Shown: positions 1 to 10,184, counted from the stretch's first letter. The stretch: 64,000 nucleotides of DNA from Bacillus sp. HMF5848 (GCF_003944835.1 NZ_RWIV01000001.1:1775501-1839500); one strand, 5' to 3'. Notes: generated by a model not told the origin, from the sequence alone. Made by a program: numbers and translations.

Positions 1-16
1 TCAGGGGGCCTTACGA

Positions 17-1351
17 TTGAGCAAAATTTATATTTTAGACACGAATGTTTTACTACAAGACCCATATTCCATATTCTCATTTGAAGAAAACGAGGTTGTC
101 ATTCCAGCGGTTGTATTAGAAGAGGTTGATTCGAAAAAACGTTATATGGATGAAATAGGGAGAAATGCTAGGCAAGTGTCAAAAATAATTGACGGACTCA
201 GGGTAAGCGGTCGTCTACACGAAAAAATCACGTTAGAAAATGGTGGTAGTCTTCGGATTGAACTCAATCACCGAGCATTTCACGAATTACAAGATATTTT
301 TATCGAAAAGACGAATGATAATCGAATTTTGGCTGTAGCTAAGAATCTGCATAATGAAGAGCACGAAAAGGCTAAAGAAAATCAAAAAAGAGTCATTATA
401 GTAAGTAAAGATGCACTAGTAAGAGTAAAGGCAGACGCGATAGGTATAGAGGCAGAAGACTTTCTAAGTGATAGAGTGGTGGAGGTAGATCATCTGTATG
501 ATGGGTTTATTGATTTTTACATACAAAAGGATGTCCTATCTAGTTTTTACGAAAAGGGAGAAATTTCCTTATCGGAATTAGCGAATCATCCGTTCTATCC
601 TAATCAATTTATTGTTATGAAGGATGCTTTAGGTGGGTCTGCTTCTGCTATTGGAGTGGTATCTAGCTGCGGGAAAAAGGTGAAAAGATTAATATTTAAT
701 CAAGACCATATTTGGGGGATTCGCCCTCGTAATGTGCAGCAAACGATGGCATTTGAATTATTACTTAGGGATGACATTCCGTTAGTTACGATGATTGGGA
801 AGGCTGGAACAGGTAAAACATTATTAGCATTAGCAGCGGGGCTTATGCTTAGTGAAGATACAAGGCGCTATAAAAAGCTATTGGTTGCTCGACCGATTGT
901 ACCTGTTGGGAAGGACATAGGATACCTACCAGGAGAAAAGGAAGAAAAGCTACGACCATGGATGCAACCAATATACGATAATTTAGAGTTTTTATTTAAT
1001 ACTAAGAAACCCGGGGAGTTAGATGCCATTTTAGCTGGCATGGGATCTATTGAGGTTGAAGCCTTAACATATATTAGAGGGAGAAGTATACCTGAACAGT
1101 ATATTATTATTGACGAAGCACAAAATTTAACGAAACATGAAGTGAAAACAATACTAACTCGAGTCGGTGAGAAAAGTAAGATTGTTTTAATGGGCGATCC
1201 AGAGCAAATAGACCATCCTTATTTAGACGAGTACAACAATGGCTTATCATATGTTGTAGAGAAGTTTAAGGATGAAAAAATTGCTGGGCATGTACGGCTT
1301 GTTAAAGGAGAAAGATCTGGTTTAGCGCAGTTAGCTGCAACGATACTATAA
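17..1351 (+). CDS. ylaK: PhoH-family PIN/ATPase protein YlaK
   Basis: A 444-residue protein with an N-terminal PIN-like nuclease domain (about residues 1-150, opening with the acidic LDTNVLLQDP motif) and a C-terminal PhoH ATPase domain. The Walker A motif GKAGTGKT lies near residue 261 and the Walker B-type IIIDEAQN near 365. PIN-PhoH fusions are thought to be RNA-processing helicase/nucleases, but the cellular substrate of YlaK is not known to me. The start is TTG at 17 behind an aggggg Shine-Dalgarno. Length and domain order match B. subtilis YlaK, and the following ylaL, ylaN and ftsW agree with that locus. A hairpin follows the gene. Confidence 0.93.
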   Translation: MSKIYILDTNVLLQDPYSIFSFEENEVVIPAVVLEEVDSKKRYMDEIGRNARQVSKIIDGLRVSGRLHEKITLENGGSLRIELNHRAFHELQDIFIEKTNDNRILAVAKNLHNEEHEKAKENQKRVIIVSKDALVRVKADAIGIEAEDFLSDRVVEVDHLYDGFIDFYIQKDVLSSFYEKGEISLSELANHPFYPNQFIVMKDALGGSASAIGVVSSCGKKVKRLIFNQDHIWGIRPRNVQQTMAFELLLRDDIPLVTMIGKAGTGKTLLALAAGLMLSEDTRRYKKLLVARPIVPVGKDIGYLPGEKEEKLRPWMQPIYDNLEFLFNTKKPGELDAILAGMGSIEVEALTYIRGRSIPEQYIIIDEAQNLTKHEVKTILTRVGEKSKIVLMGDPEQIDHPYLDEYNNGLSYVVEKFKDEKIAGHVRLVKGERSGLAQLAATIL

Positions 1352-1411
1352 GATTATTACTGCATTGTGGACGCCTTTCGCAGTTCTTCTTGATGAATCA
1401 TCAGTTAATAA

Positions 1412-1445
1412 AACCGACAGCACAGCTATCATTGTGTTGTCGGTT
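1412..1445. terminator. hairpin between ylaK and ylaL
   Basis: Inverted repeat aaccgacagcaca / tgtgttgtcggtt with one mismatch and an 8-base loop, between the convergent ylaK and ylaL. There is no long T-run on either side, so its strength as a terminator is uncertain. Confidence 0.5.
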
Positions 1446-1494
1446 GTTAAATGTTCAGATAGTAAAGTCAGCATTAATGCACATAAGGAGCAAT

Positions 1495-1992
1495 CTATTC
1501 AACAATAAATTTTCTAACATCGGTAATAGGAGCTTCTTTATTAGATCCATCATGAAAATATACGTGAATAGGTCCATCTTCTTTAAGAGGGGAACCGTTT
1601 TTGGAAAAAGCTATAATTAAATTAAATGCATTTCTAAGCGATACAGTATGTGTTTCAGTTGTGGTAACTATATGCACTTGTTTTGCCGTTGAAGTTGGTT
1701 CAGCATTCCTGAGAAATCGATGGAATTCTATTGCTAATGAACCTTCGAGTAATTGTTGCTTTTTGTATTGAGTTTCAGATCGAAACGTTTGCGGGTATAC
1801 ACTTCCCTCTTGGATCTCCCTTTGCCACTGTCGTGAAACAGGAGTGCTTTTTTCTTCTGTTAGGACGTTGTTATCATTTTTGTCTTCAAAAAACGATTCT
1901 AAAGGCTTTTTGTCATCATCGAACACCCAAACACCTGGGTCAAGAGTTATCTTAAATGCAACATTTCCTTCAATGGTTAATAAAGTATCCAC
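1495..1992 (-). CDS. ylaL: YlaL-like conserved protein of unknown function
   Basis: A 165-residue soluble protein without signal peptide or membrane segment. It opens with MDTLLTIEGNVAFKITLDPG and has an acidic middle, DDDKKPLESFFEDKND. I recognise no catalytic motif. The assignment to YlaL rests on size, position between ylaK and ylaN on the opposite strand, and general likeness to the Bacillus protein of that name. The Bacillus subtilis glutaminase gene ylaM, which lies between ylaL and ylaN there, is absent here. Function is unknown. Confidence 0.75.
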   Translation of the reverse strand: MDTLLTIEGNVAFKITLDPGVWVFDDDKKPLESFFEDKNDNNVLTEEKSTPVSRQWQREIQEGSVYPQTFRSETQYKKQQLLEGSLAIEFHRFLRNAEPTSTAKQVHIVTTTETHTVSLRNAFNLIIAFSKNGSPLKEDGPIHVYFHDGSNKEAPITDVRKFIVE

Positions 1993-2186
1993 AATATTCC
2001 CCCCTTAATCTCGTAAATAAAGCATATCAATAGAAAGTAGTTTTGAAAAGAGTCAACCTCTCTTATCCTGAAGTAACAATATGTTATAAGGGGCCTATCT
2101 GTAAAAGTTTCTGCTTGCAAATCCACCTTATTCACGATAATATTTAAAGATAGGACTGGGTATTGAATGCGAACGGAGGGATTACT

Positions 2187-2471
2187 TTGACGTCTGAGAT
2201 TGTGACGAGCCATCGTGAAAGAGCCTATGCGCTTTTAAAGGCAGATGCCGATAAAATCTTAAAACTTATTAAAGTTCAAATGGACAATCTAACTATGCCA
2301 CAATGTCCTCTATATGAGGAAGTGTTAGACACTCAAATGTTTGGTTTATCAAGAGAAATTGATTTCGCCGTTCGTCTCGGACTAATAGAAGAGCGTGATG
2401 GAAAAGAATTACTTGATGCGCTTGAACGGGAATTATCAATTTTACATGAAGCATCAACGAGAAAGTTTTAA
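2187..2471 (+). CDS. ylaN: YlaN, small iron-homeostasis-linked protein
   Basis: A 94-residue protein almost identical in its core ([20 protein letters not shown]) to B. subtilis YlaN, a protein needed for growth under some conditions. In Bacillus and Staphylococcus, YlaN has been reported to bind iron and act with the repressor Fur; that is family knowledge, not visible here. The start is TTG at 2187, behind ggaggg at 2175-2180. An in-frame ATG at 2163 would add eight residues but has no ribosome binding site. The gene lies directly before ftsW and is closed by a strong terminator. Confidence 0.93.
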   Translation: MTSEIVTSHRERAYALLKADADKILKLIKVQMDNLTMPQCPLYEEVLDTQMFGLSREIDFAVRLGLIEERDGKELLDALERELSILHEASTRKF

Positions 2472-2483
2472 TAGAAATTTAAC

Positions 2484-2524
2484 AAACTCAAACTCATTGA
2501 TTATTTCAGAGTTTGAGTTTTTTT
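2484..2524 (+). terminator. Rho-independent terminator after ylaN
   Basis: A perfect 12-bp stem, aaactcaaactc / gagtttgagttt, with a 13-base loop and a T-run directly after it. Confidence 0.9.
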
Positions 2525-2590
2525 ACAGAAAATACATTATCTTGCGTTACAGTATACAAAGTTCTTATTCGATATTAGGAAGTGGCTTTA

Positions 2591-3790
2591 ATGTTAAAAA
2601 AAATGCTTAAATCATATGATTATACGCTCATTTTGGCTATTGTTTTGCTGTGCATTTTCGGCTTGATCATGGTCTATAGTTCGAGTATGGTTATAGCTGT
2701 AACGAGATATCAACTTAGCAGCGATTACTTTTTTGAAAAACAAAAAACTTCATTAGTAATAGCAAGTTTTGTATTTCTTTTTACAATGCTTTTTCCGTAT
2801 CGTCGTCTGCAAAATTCTAGGCTGCTTATGCTAGTAATGTTGGGATCAGTTTCATTGTTACTAGCTGTTTTTTTCTTCGGGTTTGTAGCAGGTGGAGCAC
2901 AAAGTTGGATTAAATTAGGTGCTAGAAGTATTCAGCCCTCAGAATATATGAAGCTGGCTGTTATCATATATTTATCAGCCATGTATGCAAAAAAACAAAA
3001 AGTGATAAATGATATGAAGCATGGCGTCATGCCACCAATTTTATTTGTTGTCTTTGTCTTAATTTGTATAGTTATTCAACCTGACCTTGGTACGGCCTTT
3101 ATCATATTTTTAATATCTGCGAGTATAATAACTTCTTCTGGTATGAATCTAAAGACAATTGGTAAGCTTACTATATTAGGATCTATAGGAGCAATTATTT
3201 TTGCGCTTATAATGTTAGCATTCGGAGTTTTCTCTGGATATCAATTAGATCGATTTACTGGATTTATGAAGCCATTCGAGACAATTGATGGCGCTGGTTA
3301 TCAGCTTGTTAATTCCTACATTGCGATAGCAGGGGGAGGCGTAACTGGTGTTGGGTTAGGACAGAGTGTGCAAAAATACGGCTATTTACCAGAAGCGCAT
3401 ACCGACTTCATCATGTCTATAGTTGCGGAGGAGTTAGGGTTATTTGGGGTAGCGTTTGTATTGTTTTTAATAGCCTTTATCATTTTTAAAGCTCTTCATC
3501 TAGCTAGAAAGTGTGAAGATCCTTTTGGTAGTTTACTAGCAATTGGTATAGCCTCTATGTTCGGTATACAGTCGTTTATTAACTTAGGTGGTGTTACGGG
3601 CTTAATACCAATAACAGGTGTAACCTTACCTTTCATCAGTTACGGAGGATCATCCTTATTAGTGCTTATGGCATCAGCAGGCTTGTTAGTGAATGTATCT
3701 ATGCAGCATAATTATCGTCAAAAATTTAAGCATGCTCAAACCGATGATTCACAGAAAATAAAAATGGATAATTTTTCACGTTCATTTTAA
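2591..3790 (+). CDS. ftsW: FtsW, divisome peptidoglycan polymerase (SEDS family)
   Basis: A 399-residue SEDS-family protein with about ten membrane segments. It polymerises glycan strands from lipid II at the septum, working with PBP2B. Conserved stretches visible include VYSSSM near the N terminus, QPSEYMKLA, QPDLGTA, LPEAHTDFI and the C-terminal FISYGGSSLL. The start is set at ATG 2591, 8 bases behind an aggaag site; a GTG at 2582 overlaps that site and is less likely. The isolated position before pycA and the sequence (ARKCEDPFGSLLAIGI) mark it as FtsW. The sporulation paralogue SpoVE is at 51351. Confidence 0.95.
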   Translation: MLKKMLKSYDYTLILAIVLLCIFGLIMVYSSSMVIAVTRYQLSSDYFFEKQKTSLVIASFVFLFTMLFPYRRLQNSRLLMLVMLGSVSLLLAVFFFGFVAGGAQSWIKLGARSIQPSEYMKLAVIIYLSAMYAKKQKVINDMKHGVMPPILFVVFVLICIVIQPDLGTAFIIFLISASIITSSGMNLKTIGKLTILGSIGAIIFALIMLAFGVFSGYQLDRFTGFMKPFETIDGAGYQLVNSYIAIAGGGVTGVGLGQSVQKYGYLPEAHTDFIMSIVAEELGLFGVAFVLFLIAFIIFKALHLARKCEDPFGSLLAIGIASMFGIQSFINLGGVTGLIPITGVTLPFISYGGSSLLVLMASAGLLVNVSMQHNYRQKFKHAQTDDSQKIKMDNFSRSF

Positions 3791-3924
3791 AGATCTCAAA
3801 ACGGTCCCTACGTTATCTGTTGAGGGGCTTTTTTTATTTAATCGATTTATTTGCAAATGGCATTATCCTATAAACTAGACAACGTCGATACGTCAGGAGA
3901 GTAATATCTTACTAGTCAGCTAAT

Positions 3925-3957
3925 ATATGTGTTTCTTGTAGTTTAAAAAACACATAT
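3925..3957 (+). promoter_or_regulatory. hairpin in the pycA upstream region
   Basis: Inverted repeat atatgtgttt / aaacacatat with a 13-base loop, about 70 bases upstream of pycA. The stretch after it is A/T-rich and contains tgctatatt (about 3974), which resembles an extended -10 element. It could be a weak terminator of upstream readthrough or an operator. I cannot decide from sequence. Confidence 0.35.
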
Positions 3958-4029
3958 TTGGATTTTTATGGTATGCTATATTATGTTTGCATAGAATTTT
4001 CTGAAATATCGCTCATAGGGGGTTAAGCT

Positions 4030-7000
4030 ATGCTAAAAGGTCGTAAAATTAACAAGGTACTTGCTGCAAATCGTGGGGAAATTGCTATTAGAGTGTTTCG
4101 TGCGTGTAATGAACTGAACATTCGCACTGTCGCGATATATTCAAAAGAAGATGCAGGAGCATATCATCGTTATAAAGCTGATGAAGCCTACTTAATTGGT
4201 GAAGGGAAAAAACCAATAGATGCCTATTTGGATATTGAAGGAATTATTGAAGTTGCAAAAAACAATAATGTGGATGCTATTCACCCAGGTTACGGTTTTT
4301 TATCAGAAAATATTCATTTTGCTATGCGATGTGAAGAAGAAGGTATTATCTTTATAGGTCCTAATTCTGAGCATCTAGATATGTTTGGAGATAAAGTAAA
4401 AGCTCGGCAGCAGGCAATTAATGCAGGCATCCCCGTTATTCCCGGCAGTAATGGCCCAATACATAATTTAGAGGAAGTTCTTCAGTTCGGTTCTAAAAAT
4501 GGTTATCCAATTATTATTAAAGCTGCTCTCGGTGGTGGCGGTCGTGGTATGAGAATTGTAAGAAACGAAGCAGGTTTGAAGGAAGCGTATGAGCGAGCCA
4601 AATCAGAAGCAAAAGCAGCATTTGGAAGTGACGAAGTATATGTTGAAAAGTTAGTCGAAAATCCTAAGCATATAGAGGTACAAATATTAGGTGATATGGA
4701 TGGCAATATTGTTCATCTTTATGAACGAGATTGTTCAATACAAAGGCGTCACCAAAAGGTTGTTGAGGTTGCGCCAAGTGTTGGTTTGTCAGAAAGTTTA
4801 AGAATGCGTATTTGTGATGCGGCCGTTCAATTAATGAACAAGGTCCACTATATAAATGCAGGAACGGTTGAATTTCTAGTATCAGAAAATGATTTTTATT
4901 TTATTGAGGTAAATCCACGTGTTCAGGTAGAACATACAATTACGGAAATGATAACAGGTATAGACATTGTTCAATCACAAATTAAGATTGCTGAAGGGCA
5001 TAATTTACATAGTTCGACTGTTGGTGTACCGATACAAGAGAAAATCATTACGCATGGCTATGCTATTCAATCACGTGTAACAACAGAGGATCCTTTAAAT
5101 AATTTCATGCCAGATACAGGGAGGATAATGGCGTATCGTTCAGGTGGAGGCTTTGGAGTACGTTTGGATGCAGGAAATGGCTTTCAAGGAGCTGTTATCA
5201 CGCCTTATTACGATTCACTCCTTGTAAAGCTTTCTACATGGGCATTAACGTTTGACCAGGCTGCAGCTAAAATGGTGCGAAACTTACGTGAATTTAGAAT
5301 TCGTGGCATTAAGACTAACATCCCTTTTTTAGAAAATGTTGTGAAGCATGAAAACTTTTTAACAGGGAAATATGATACTTCATTTATTGATTCATCACCT
5401 GAGTTATTTGTGTTTCCGAAGCGAAAAGATCGTGGTACTAAGATGCTTACATATATTGGGGAAGTCACTGTGAATGGATTTCCGGGCATCGAAAAAAAGA
5501 AGAAACCAGTGTTTGATAAACCGAGAATGCCGAAAGTCAACTATGCGAACCAAATGCAAGCAGGGACAAAGCAGATTCTAGATCAATATGGTGCTGATGG
5601 CTTAGTGTCATGGATTAAAGAGCAAGATAAGGTGCTTTTAACAGACACAACCTTTCGTGATGCGCATCAATCCTTACTTGCTACACGAGTGCGTACAACA
5701 GACCTAAAGCATATTGCGGAACCAGTTGCTCATATGTTACCGGAGTTATTCTCCCTTGAAATGTGGGGGGGTGCAACGTATGACGTGGCATATCGTTTTC
5801 TAAAGGAAGACCCATGGGACCGATTATTAATTCTGAGAAATAAAGTGCCAAATATTTTATTTCAAATGCTTCTTCGAGCCTCAAATGCTGTTGGCTATAA
5901 AAATTATCCGGATAACGTTATTCAAGAGTTTGTAAAAAAGAGTGCAGAGGCTGGTATAGATGTATTTAGAATATTTGATAGTTTGAACTGGGTTAAAGGA
6001 ATGACTGTAGCAATTGAAGCAGTTCGTCAATCTGGCAAGATGGCAGAGGCAGCAATTTGCTATACAGGAGATATTCTTGACCCTTCAAGATCTAAGTATG
6101 ATTTGAATTACTATAAAAATATTGCAAGAGACCTTGAAGATGCTGGTGCTCATATATTAGCAATTAAAGATATGGCAGGTCTGTTAAAGCCACAAGCGGC
6201 TTACAAACTCATTTCAACCCTTAAGGAAACAATAGATATACCTATTCATTTGCATACGCATGATACAAGTGGGAATGGAATATTTATGTATGCAAAAGCG
6301 ATAGAAGCGGGGGTTGATATAGTTGATACAGCCTTGGGTTCAATGGCAGGATTAACGTCTCAGCCAAGTGCAAGCTCACTTTATTATGCTCTTCAAGGCA
6401 CAAAAAGACAACCTAACATAACTGTAAAGAATCTTGAATTAATGTCGCATTATTGGGAGGATGTTCGAAAATATTATCACGATTTTGAGAGTGGCATGAA
6501 ATCACCACATTCTGAAATATATATGCATGAAATGCCAGGTGGTCAATATAGTAATCTGCAGCAACAAGCTAAAGCTGTTGGCTTAGGTGACAGATGGGAA
6601 GATGTAAAAGACATGTATCGCCGTGTGAATGGTATGTTTGGTGATATTGTTAAAGTAACACCATCATCAAAGGTTGTTGGTGATATGGCATTATTTATGG
6701 TACAGAACAATCTAACAGAAGATGATGTTTACGATAGAGGAGACAAACTTGATTTTCCTGACTCGGTAGTTGAGTTATTTGAAGGATTTTTAGGTCAGCC
6801 TTATGGAGGTTTTCCACGAGAACTGCAACGCATTATTTTAAAGGGGAGAGAGTCTATTCAAGTTAGACCAGGAGAGTTGCTAGACCCCGTTGATTTTGAA
6901 GTTGTTAAAAAGCAATTATTCCAAACCATTCACCGGCAAATCACGAGCTTTGATGCAATATCATATGCCTTGTATCCTAAAGTGTTTATGGAGTATGTAA

Positions 7001-7476
7001 AAACCGTAGAGCAATTTGGTGATGTGTCTGTGCTTGATACACCTACATTTTTGTACGGTATGCGTTTAGGAGAAGAAATTGAAGTTGAAATTGAACAAGG
7101 TAAAACTTTAATTGTTAAATTAGTATCTATTAGCCAACCACAGCCGGATGGATATCGTGTCATATACTTTGAATTGAATGGTCAGTCACGTGAAGTTATG
7201 ATTAAAGACGAAAATGTAAGAGTAGCAATAGCATCTCGACCGAAGGTAGATTATAGTAAACCAGAACAAATCGGTGCTTCAATGCCTGGTACGGTCATTA
7301 AAGTTCTTGTGCAAAAAGGGGAAAAGGTTAATAAAGGGGACCATCTACTAATAACAGAAGCTATGAAAATGGAGACTACTATACAAGCGCCATTTACCGG
7401 TGTTATTAAAGACATATTTGTTGAAGATGGTGAGGCCATTCAGACGGGTGATTTATTAATTGAGCTTACTAGTTAA
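4030..7476 (+). CDS. pycA: pyruvate carboxylase
   Basis: A 1148-residue, full-length biotin enzyme that converts pyruvate and bicarbonate to oxaloacetate with ATP, feeding the TCA cycle. Domains in order are biotin carboxylase (about 1-450, with the ATP-grasp glycine loop GGGGRGMR and the EVNPRVQVEH motif), carboxyltransferase (about 530-800, starting LLTDTTFRDAHQSLLATR), a central carboxylase C domain, and the biotinyl domain (about 1075-1148). The biotin site is EAMKMET with Lys1113. The ribosome site agggggttaagct precedes ATG. Position after ftsW is as in B. subtilis. The gene stands alone and ends in a strong terminator. Confidence 0.98.
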   Translation: MLKGRKINKVLAANRGEIAIRVFRACNELNIRTVAIYSKEDAGAYHRYKADEAYLIGEGKKPIDAYLDIEGIIEVAKNNNVDAIHPGYGFLSENIHFAMRCEEEGIIFIGPNSEHLDMFGDKVKARQQAINAGIPVIPGSNGPIHNLEEVLQFGSKNGYPIIIKAALGGGGRGMRIVRNEAGLKEAYERAKSEAKAAFGSDEVYVEKLVENPKHIEVQILGDMDGNIVHLYERDCSIQRRHQKVVEVAPSVGLSESLRMRICDAAVQLMNKVHYINAGTVEFLVSENDFYFIEVNPRVQVEHTITEMITGIDIVQSQIKIAEGHNLHSSTVGVPIQEKIITHGYAIQSRVTTEDPLNNFMPDTGRIMAYRSGGGFGVRLDAGNGFQGAVITPYYDSLLVKLSTWALTFDQAAAKMVRNLREFRIRGIKTNIPFLENVVKHENFLTGKYDTSFIDSSPELFVFPKRKDRGTKMLTYIGEVTVNGFPGIEKKKKPVFDKPRMPKVNYANQMQAGTKQILDQYGADGLVSWIKEQDKVLLTDTTFRDAHQSLLATRVRTTDLKHIAEPVAHMLPELFSLEMWGGATYDVAYRFLKEDPWDRLLILRNKVPNILFQMLLRASNAVGYKNYPDNVIQEFVKKSAEAGIDVFRIFDSLNWVKGMTVAIEAVRQSGKMAEAAICYTGDILDPSRSKYDLNYYKNIARDLEDAGAHILAIKDMAGLLKPQAAYKLISTLKETIDIPIHLHTHDTSGNGIFMYAKAIEAGVDIVDTALGSMAGLTSQPSASSLYYALQGTKRQPNITVKNLELMSHYWEDVRKYYHDFESGMKSPHSEIYMHEMPGGQYSNLQQQAKAVGLGDRWEDVKDMYRRVNGMFGDIVKVTPSSKVVGDMALFMVQNNLTEDDVYDRGDKLDFPDSVVELFEGFLGQPYGGFPRELQRIILKGRESIQVRPGELLDPVDFEVVKKQLFQTIHRQITSFDAISYALYPKVFMEYVKTVEQFGDVSVLDTPTFLYGMRLGEEIEVEIEQGKTLIVKLVSISQPQPDGYRVIYFELNGQSREVMIKDENVRVAIASRPKVDYSKPEQIGASMPGTVIKVLVQKGEKVNKGDHLLITEAMKMETTIQAPFTGVIKDIFVEDGEAIQTGDLLIELTS

Positions 7477-7493
7477 ATATATATTTAAATCGA

Positions 7494-7533
7494 GAGGGTG
7501 TCCCAAAGTAAGTCTTTCGGGACACTCTTTTTT
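7494..7533 (+). terminator. terminator after pycA
   Basis: Stem gagggtgtccc / gggacactc with a 14-base loop, followed by a T-run (tctttttt). Confidence 0.85.
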
Positions 7534-7785
7534 AAACGTATAGAAAGCTTATATAATTCTGAGCCTAAATGATTGTATAGGATGCTAACAAGAGAAACAT
7601 ACAAATGATTATCAAAAACATTATCGATGACTAGCGTATTATGTATACTCTTTTTCAAGAAATGTCTTCTTACCAATCTTAAACAAGTAACTACTTCCCA
7701 TATGTTGGCGACACATTGGAGTTTGACTTGCAAACTATCTTATATGAATATAGTTTTGAGCATGTTTAAGGGAAGGTGACATAGT
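7534..7785. repeat. decayed interspersed repeat between pycA and phr
   Basis: The gap between pycA and the photolyase carries no gene. From about 7534 it begins with acgtatagaaagcttatataattctgagcctaa in outline, which resembles the start of the repeats at 24325, 36350, 40170, 59460 and 62570 (a taggaaa...ttctgaacctag signature). The rest (7580-7785) shows nothing I recognise apart from the ribosome binding site of phr. Confidence 0.5.
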
Positions 7786-9213
7786 TTGACTAATAAAAGA
7801 GCTATTATATGGTTGCGAAGAGATTTCAGACTACAAGATAATAGTGCTATATATTATGCGCTTGAATGGGCGAAAAAACATAATGGTTATGTAAGTTTTG
7901 TTTTTCATCTGAATCCGGACTTCTATGAAAATAAAACAAATCAGAATGAATACTTTTTTAAAGCGTTATTACATTTTTCAAATCGACTAAGTAACTTAGG
8001 AATAGATCTGTATGTTGTATACGGTTCGTATCAGACGGTTTTTACTCGATTATTTGAATGGGCACCGGACATAAATTGTATTTTTTACAATAAAGATGAG
8101 TTGCCAAATGCAAGAAAAAGAGACCTTTGGGTTAATGAGTTTTGTTCATCAAAGGGCTGTGAAGTACATGAATTTGATGACTATCACTTACATGGTGCTA
8201 ATGAGGTAACTAAACATGATGGCACAATGTATAAAGTGTTTACCCCTTATTTTAAATCATGGTCAATGTTACAAAAGCCAAGACCTAGGATTATTAATGA
8301 GAATGAGTTAGTTTTTTATTCAAAAGACATACCGTCAGCAATAAATGACAAACATTTACTTACCAACTACCCATATAGAAAAGAATGGGTAAATATAGGT
8401 GAAGAGAATGCGTTAGCCCAACTGCATTTATTTATAAATAATCGTATCGAAGCATATGGTAAAAATCGTAATTTTCCATCTGTTGAAGGAACTAGTAAAC
8501 TATCGTCATTCTTAATAACAGGTGCAATAGCTGTTCGAACTATATACAGTGAGCTAGAAAATCTCACTCAATACAACAAGGAGAGTGTGCAAACATTTAT
8601 CCAAGAGTTAGCGTGGCGAGATTTTTATCACATGATTCATGTATCAAATCCTTTGTGCCAAAGTGTTGAGATTAATGAGCAATATAGGCATATAGCCTGG
8701 TCTACAGACGAGCATGTGCTGAAAATATGGAGTACAGGACAAACCGGTTATCCAATTGTGGATGCTGGAATGAGACAATTGAATAATGAAGGATGGATGC
8801 ATAACAGATTGAGAATGATAACAGCCAGTTTTCTAACAAAGGATTTACTAGTGGATTGGCGATTAGGTGAGAGCTATTTTAATAAGGTGCTTATAGACTA
8901 TGAAGCTGCTTCTAATATAGGGGGATGGCAATGGGCTGCATCTGTTGGAACGGATGCTGTTCCTTATTTTCGAATTTTTAATCCTGTTACACAATCAAAA
9001 AAGTTTGACCAAGATGGTAAGTATATACGCAAATATATACCTGAATTGAAAGATGTACCAGATAAGTATATTCACGAACCGTGGAAAATGAGTGTTGAGA
9101 TACAAAAGTTGTCCGGTTGTATTATTGGACAAGATTATCCGGCTCCAATTGTTGATCATGCTGTTCAAAGACTAAAGGCTATTCAGTTGTTCAAATCGGA
9201 GTTGTTAGATTGA
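7786..9213 (+). CDS. phr: class I deoxyribodipyrimidine photolyase (cryptochrome/photolyase family)
   Basis: A 475-residue flavoprotein of the photolyase/cryptochrome family, which uses blue light and FADH- to split cyclobutane pyrimidine dimers in DNA. The N-terminal antenna-binding domain (about 1-130) opens with AIIWLRRDFRLQDN. The C-terminal FAD domain has the signatures TGYPIVDAGMRQL, GWMHNRLRMI and GGWQWAASVGTDA followed by YFRIFNP. The length fits a CPD photolyase. The TTG start lies behind gggaaggtga. It shares a bidirectional terminator with convergent ctaA. In B. subtilis pycA and ctaA are adjacent, so this gene is an insertion into a conserved neighbourhood. A cryptochrome role cannot be excluded but the tryptophan-rich catalytic region looks intact. 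Confidence 0.93.
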   Translation: MTNKRAIIWLRRDFRLQDNSAIYYALEWAKKHNGYVSFVFHLNPDFYENKTNQNEYFFKALLHFSNRLSNLGIDLYVVYGSYQTVFTRLFEWAPDINCIFYNKDELPNARKRDLWVNEFCSSKGCEVHEFDDYHLHGANEVTKHDGTMYKVFTPYFKSWSMLQKPRPRIINENELVFYSKDIPSAINDKHLLTNYPYRKEWVNIGEENALAQLHLFINNRIEAYGKNRNFPSVEGTSKLSSFLITGAIAVRTIYSELENLTQYNKESVQTFIQELAWRDFYHMIHVSNPLCQSVEINEQYRHIAWSTDEHVLKIWSTGQTGYPIVDAGMRQLNNEGWMHNRLRMITASFLTKDLLVDWRLGESYFNKVLIDYEAASNIGGWQWAASVGTDAVPYFRIFNPVTQSKKFDQDGKYIRKYIPELKDVPDKYIHEPWKMSVEIQKLSGCIIGQDYPAPIVDHAVQRLKAIQLFKSELLD

Positions 9214-9217
9214 ATAT

Positions 9218-9261
9218 AAAGAAATAAGGGAGCTGCGTGATTGCAGCTCCCTTATTTCTTT
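9218..9261. terminator. bidirectional terminator between phr and ctaA
   Basis: A perfect 19-bp stem (9218-9236 with 9243-9261) around a 6-base loop, with A-rich and T-rich ends. It can serve both convergent genes. Confidence 0.92.
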
Positions 9262-9269
9262 ACAGTAAA

Positions 9270-10184
9270 TTATTTCTGTGTATGACGTGTGCTTCTAGTT
9301 CCTAATAAAACAAGATAACTTAATACTCCAAATAGCAACGTTATAATTGTTGCGTGGCTGAGTGTAGAAGCTAAGTGAACCTTACTAAAAATTACAGAGG
9401 CACCTGAAATCACCTGTAAGATGATTAGTGTAAGAGATAATATCCATCCCCAATATATAACACGTTGGTTTTTATAGTGTTTAAATGCATGTAATGTTGC
9501 AATAACTATCCAAACGAATAGAAGAAAAGCAGCAAATCTATGTCCCATTTGTACCCACTGTATAAATGTAGAGGGCAATGAAAATATACTTTCATTTGAA
9601 CATAATGGAAAATCAGGACAAGCTAAAAATGCTTTCTCATGTCTTACTAATGCTCCTGTATAGACTACGATGTAAGTATATATAATTACTCCGTATATGT
9701 GAAACCGCATTTTTTGGTCTAGCTTCAAGCTGTCTGCATCAAATTTCTTATCTACTTCGAAGATTAGAAGCATTAATAAAAATACAGCAGCGTATGATAT
9801 AAGCGATATACCAAAGTGTAATGCTAAAACAACTGGTGTTTGTGGCCAAATAACCGCTGCAGCTCCTAACAATGCTTGAATGATAATAAATAAGACAGAT
9901 GTGATAGCCAAGAACTTTGTTTCACGTACGTGTCCTATTTTACGCCATGACCAGATGGCTAGAATTAAAACAGTGATACCTGCTAGACCTGAAACGCCTC
10001 GATGTGAGTATTCAATGATCATTTCAAAGTTAAAGTTAGAAGGAACAAGTTGGCCTTCGCATAATGGCCATTCACGTCCACAGCCTAGGCTTGAACCAGT
10101 CTTTGTTACAAGGGCACCACCAATTAGAACAAAAAGCATAATGAGAGATGAAAAGACTGCTAGTATTTTTAAAAGGATGGGCAA
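9270..10184 (-). CDS. ctaA: heme A synthase CtaA
   Basis: A 304-residue membrane protein with eight predicted helices, in the four-plus-four layout of CtaA/Cox15. It oxidises the C8 methyl group of heme O to the formyl group of heme A. Two cysteine pairs on the outer face are present: GCGREWPLC near residues 35-42 and ACPDFPLC near 190-197. Histidine ligands appear in EYSHRG and MGHRFA. The TTG start at 10184 follows agaaggtg on the minus strand. It is divergent from the ctaB-G operon, as in B. subtilis, and supplies heme A to the oxidase encoded there. Confidence 0.96.
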   Translation of the reverse strand: MPILLKILAVFSSLIMLFVLIGGALVTKTGSSLGCGREWPLCEGQLVPSNFNFEMIIEYSHRGVSGLAGITVLILAIWSWRKIGHVRETKFLAITSVLFIIIQALLGAAAVIWPQTPVVLALHFGISLISYAAVFLLMLLIFEVDKKFDADSLKLDQKMRFHIYGVIIYTYIVVYTGALVRHEKAFLACPDFPLCSNESIFSLPSTFIQWVQMGHRFAAFLLFVWIVIATLHAFKHYKNQRVIYWGWILSLTLIILQVISGASVIFSKVHLASTLSHATIITLLFGVLSYLVLLGTRSTRHTQK

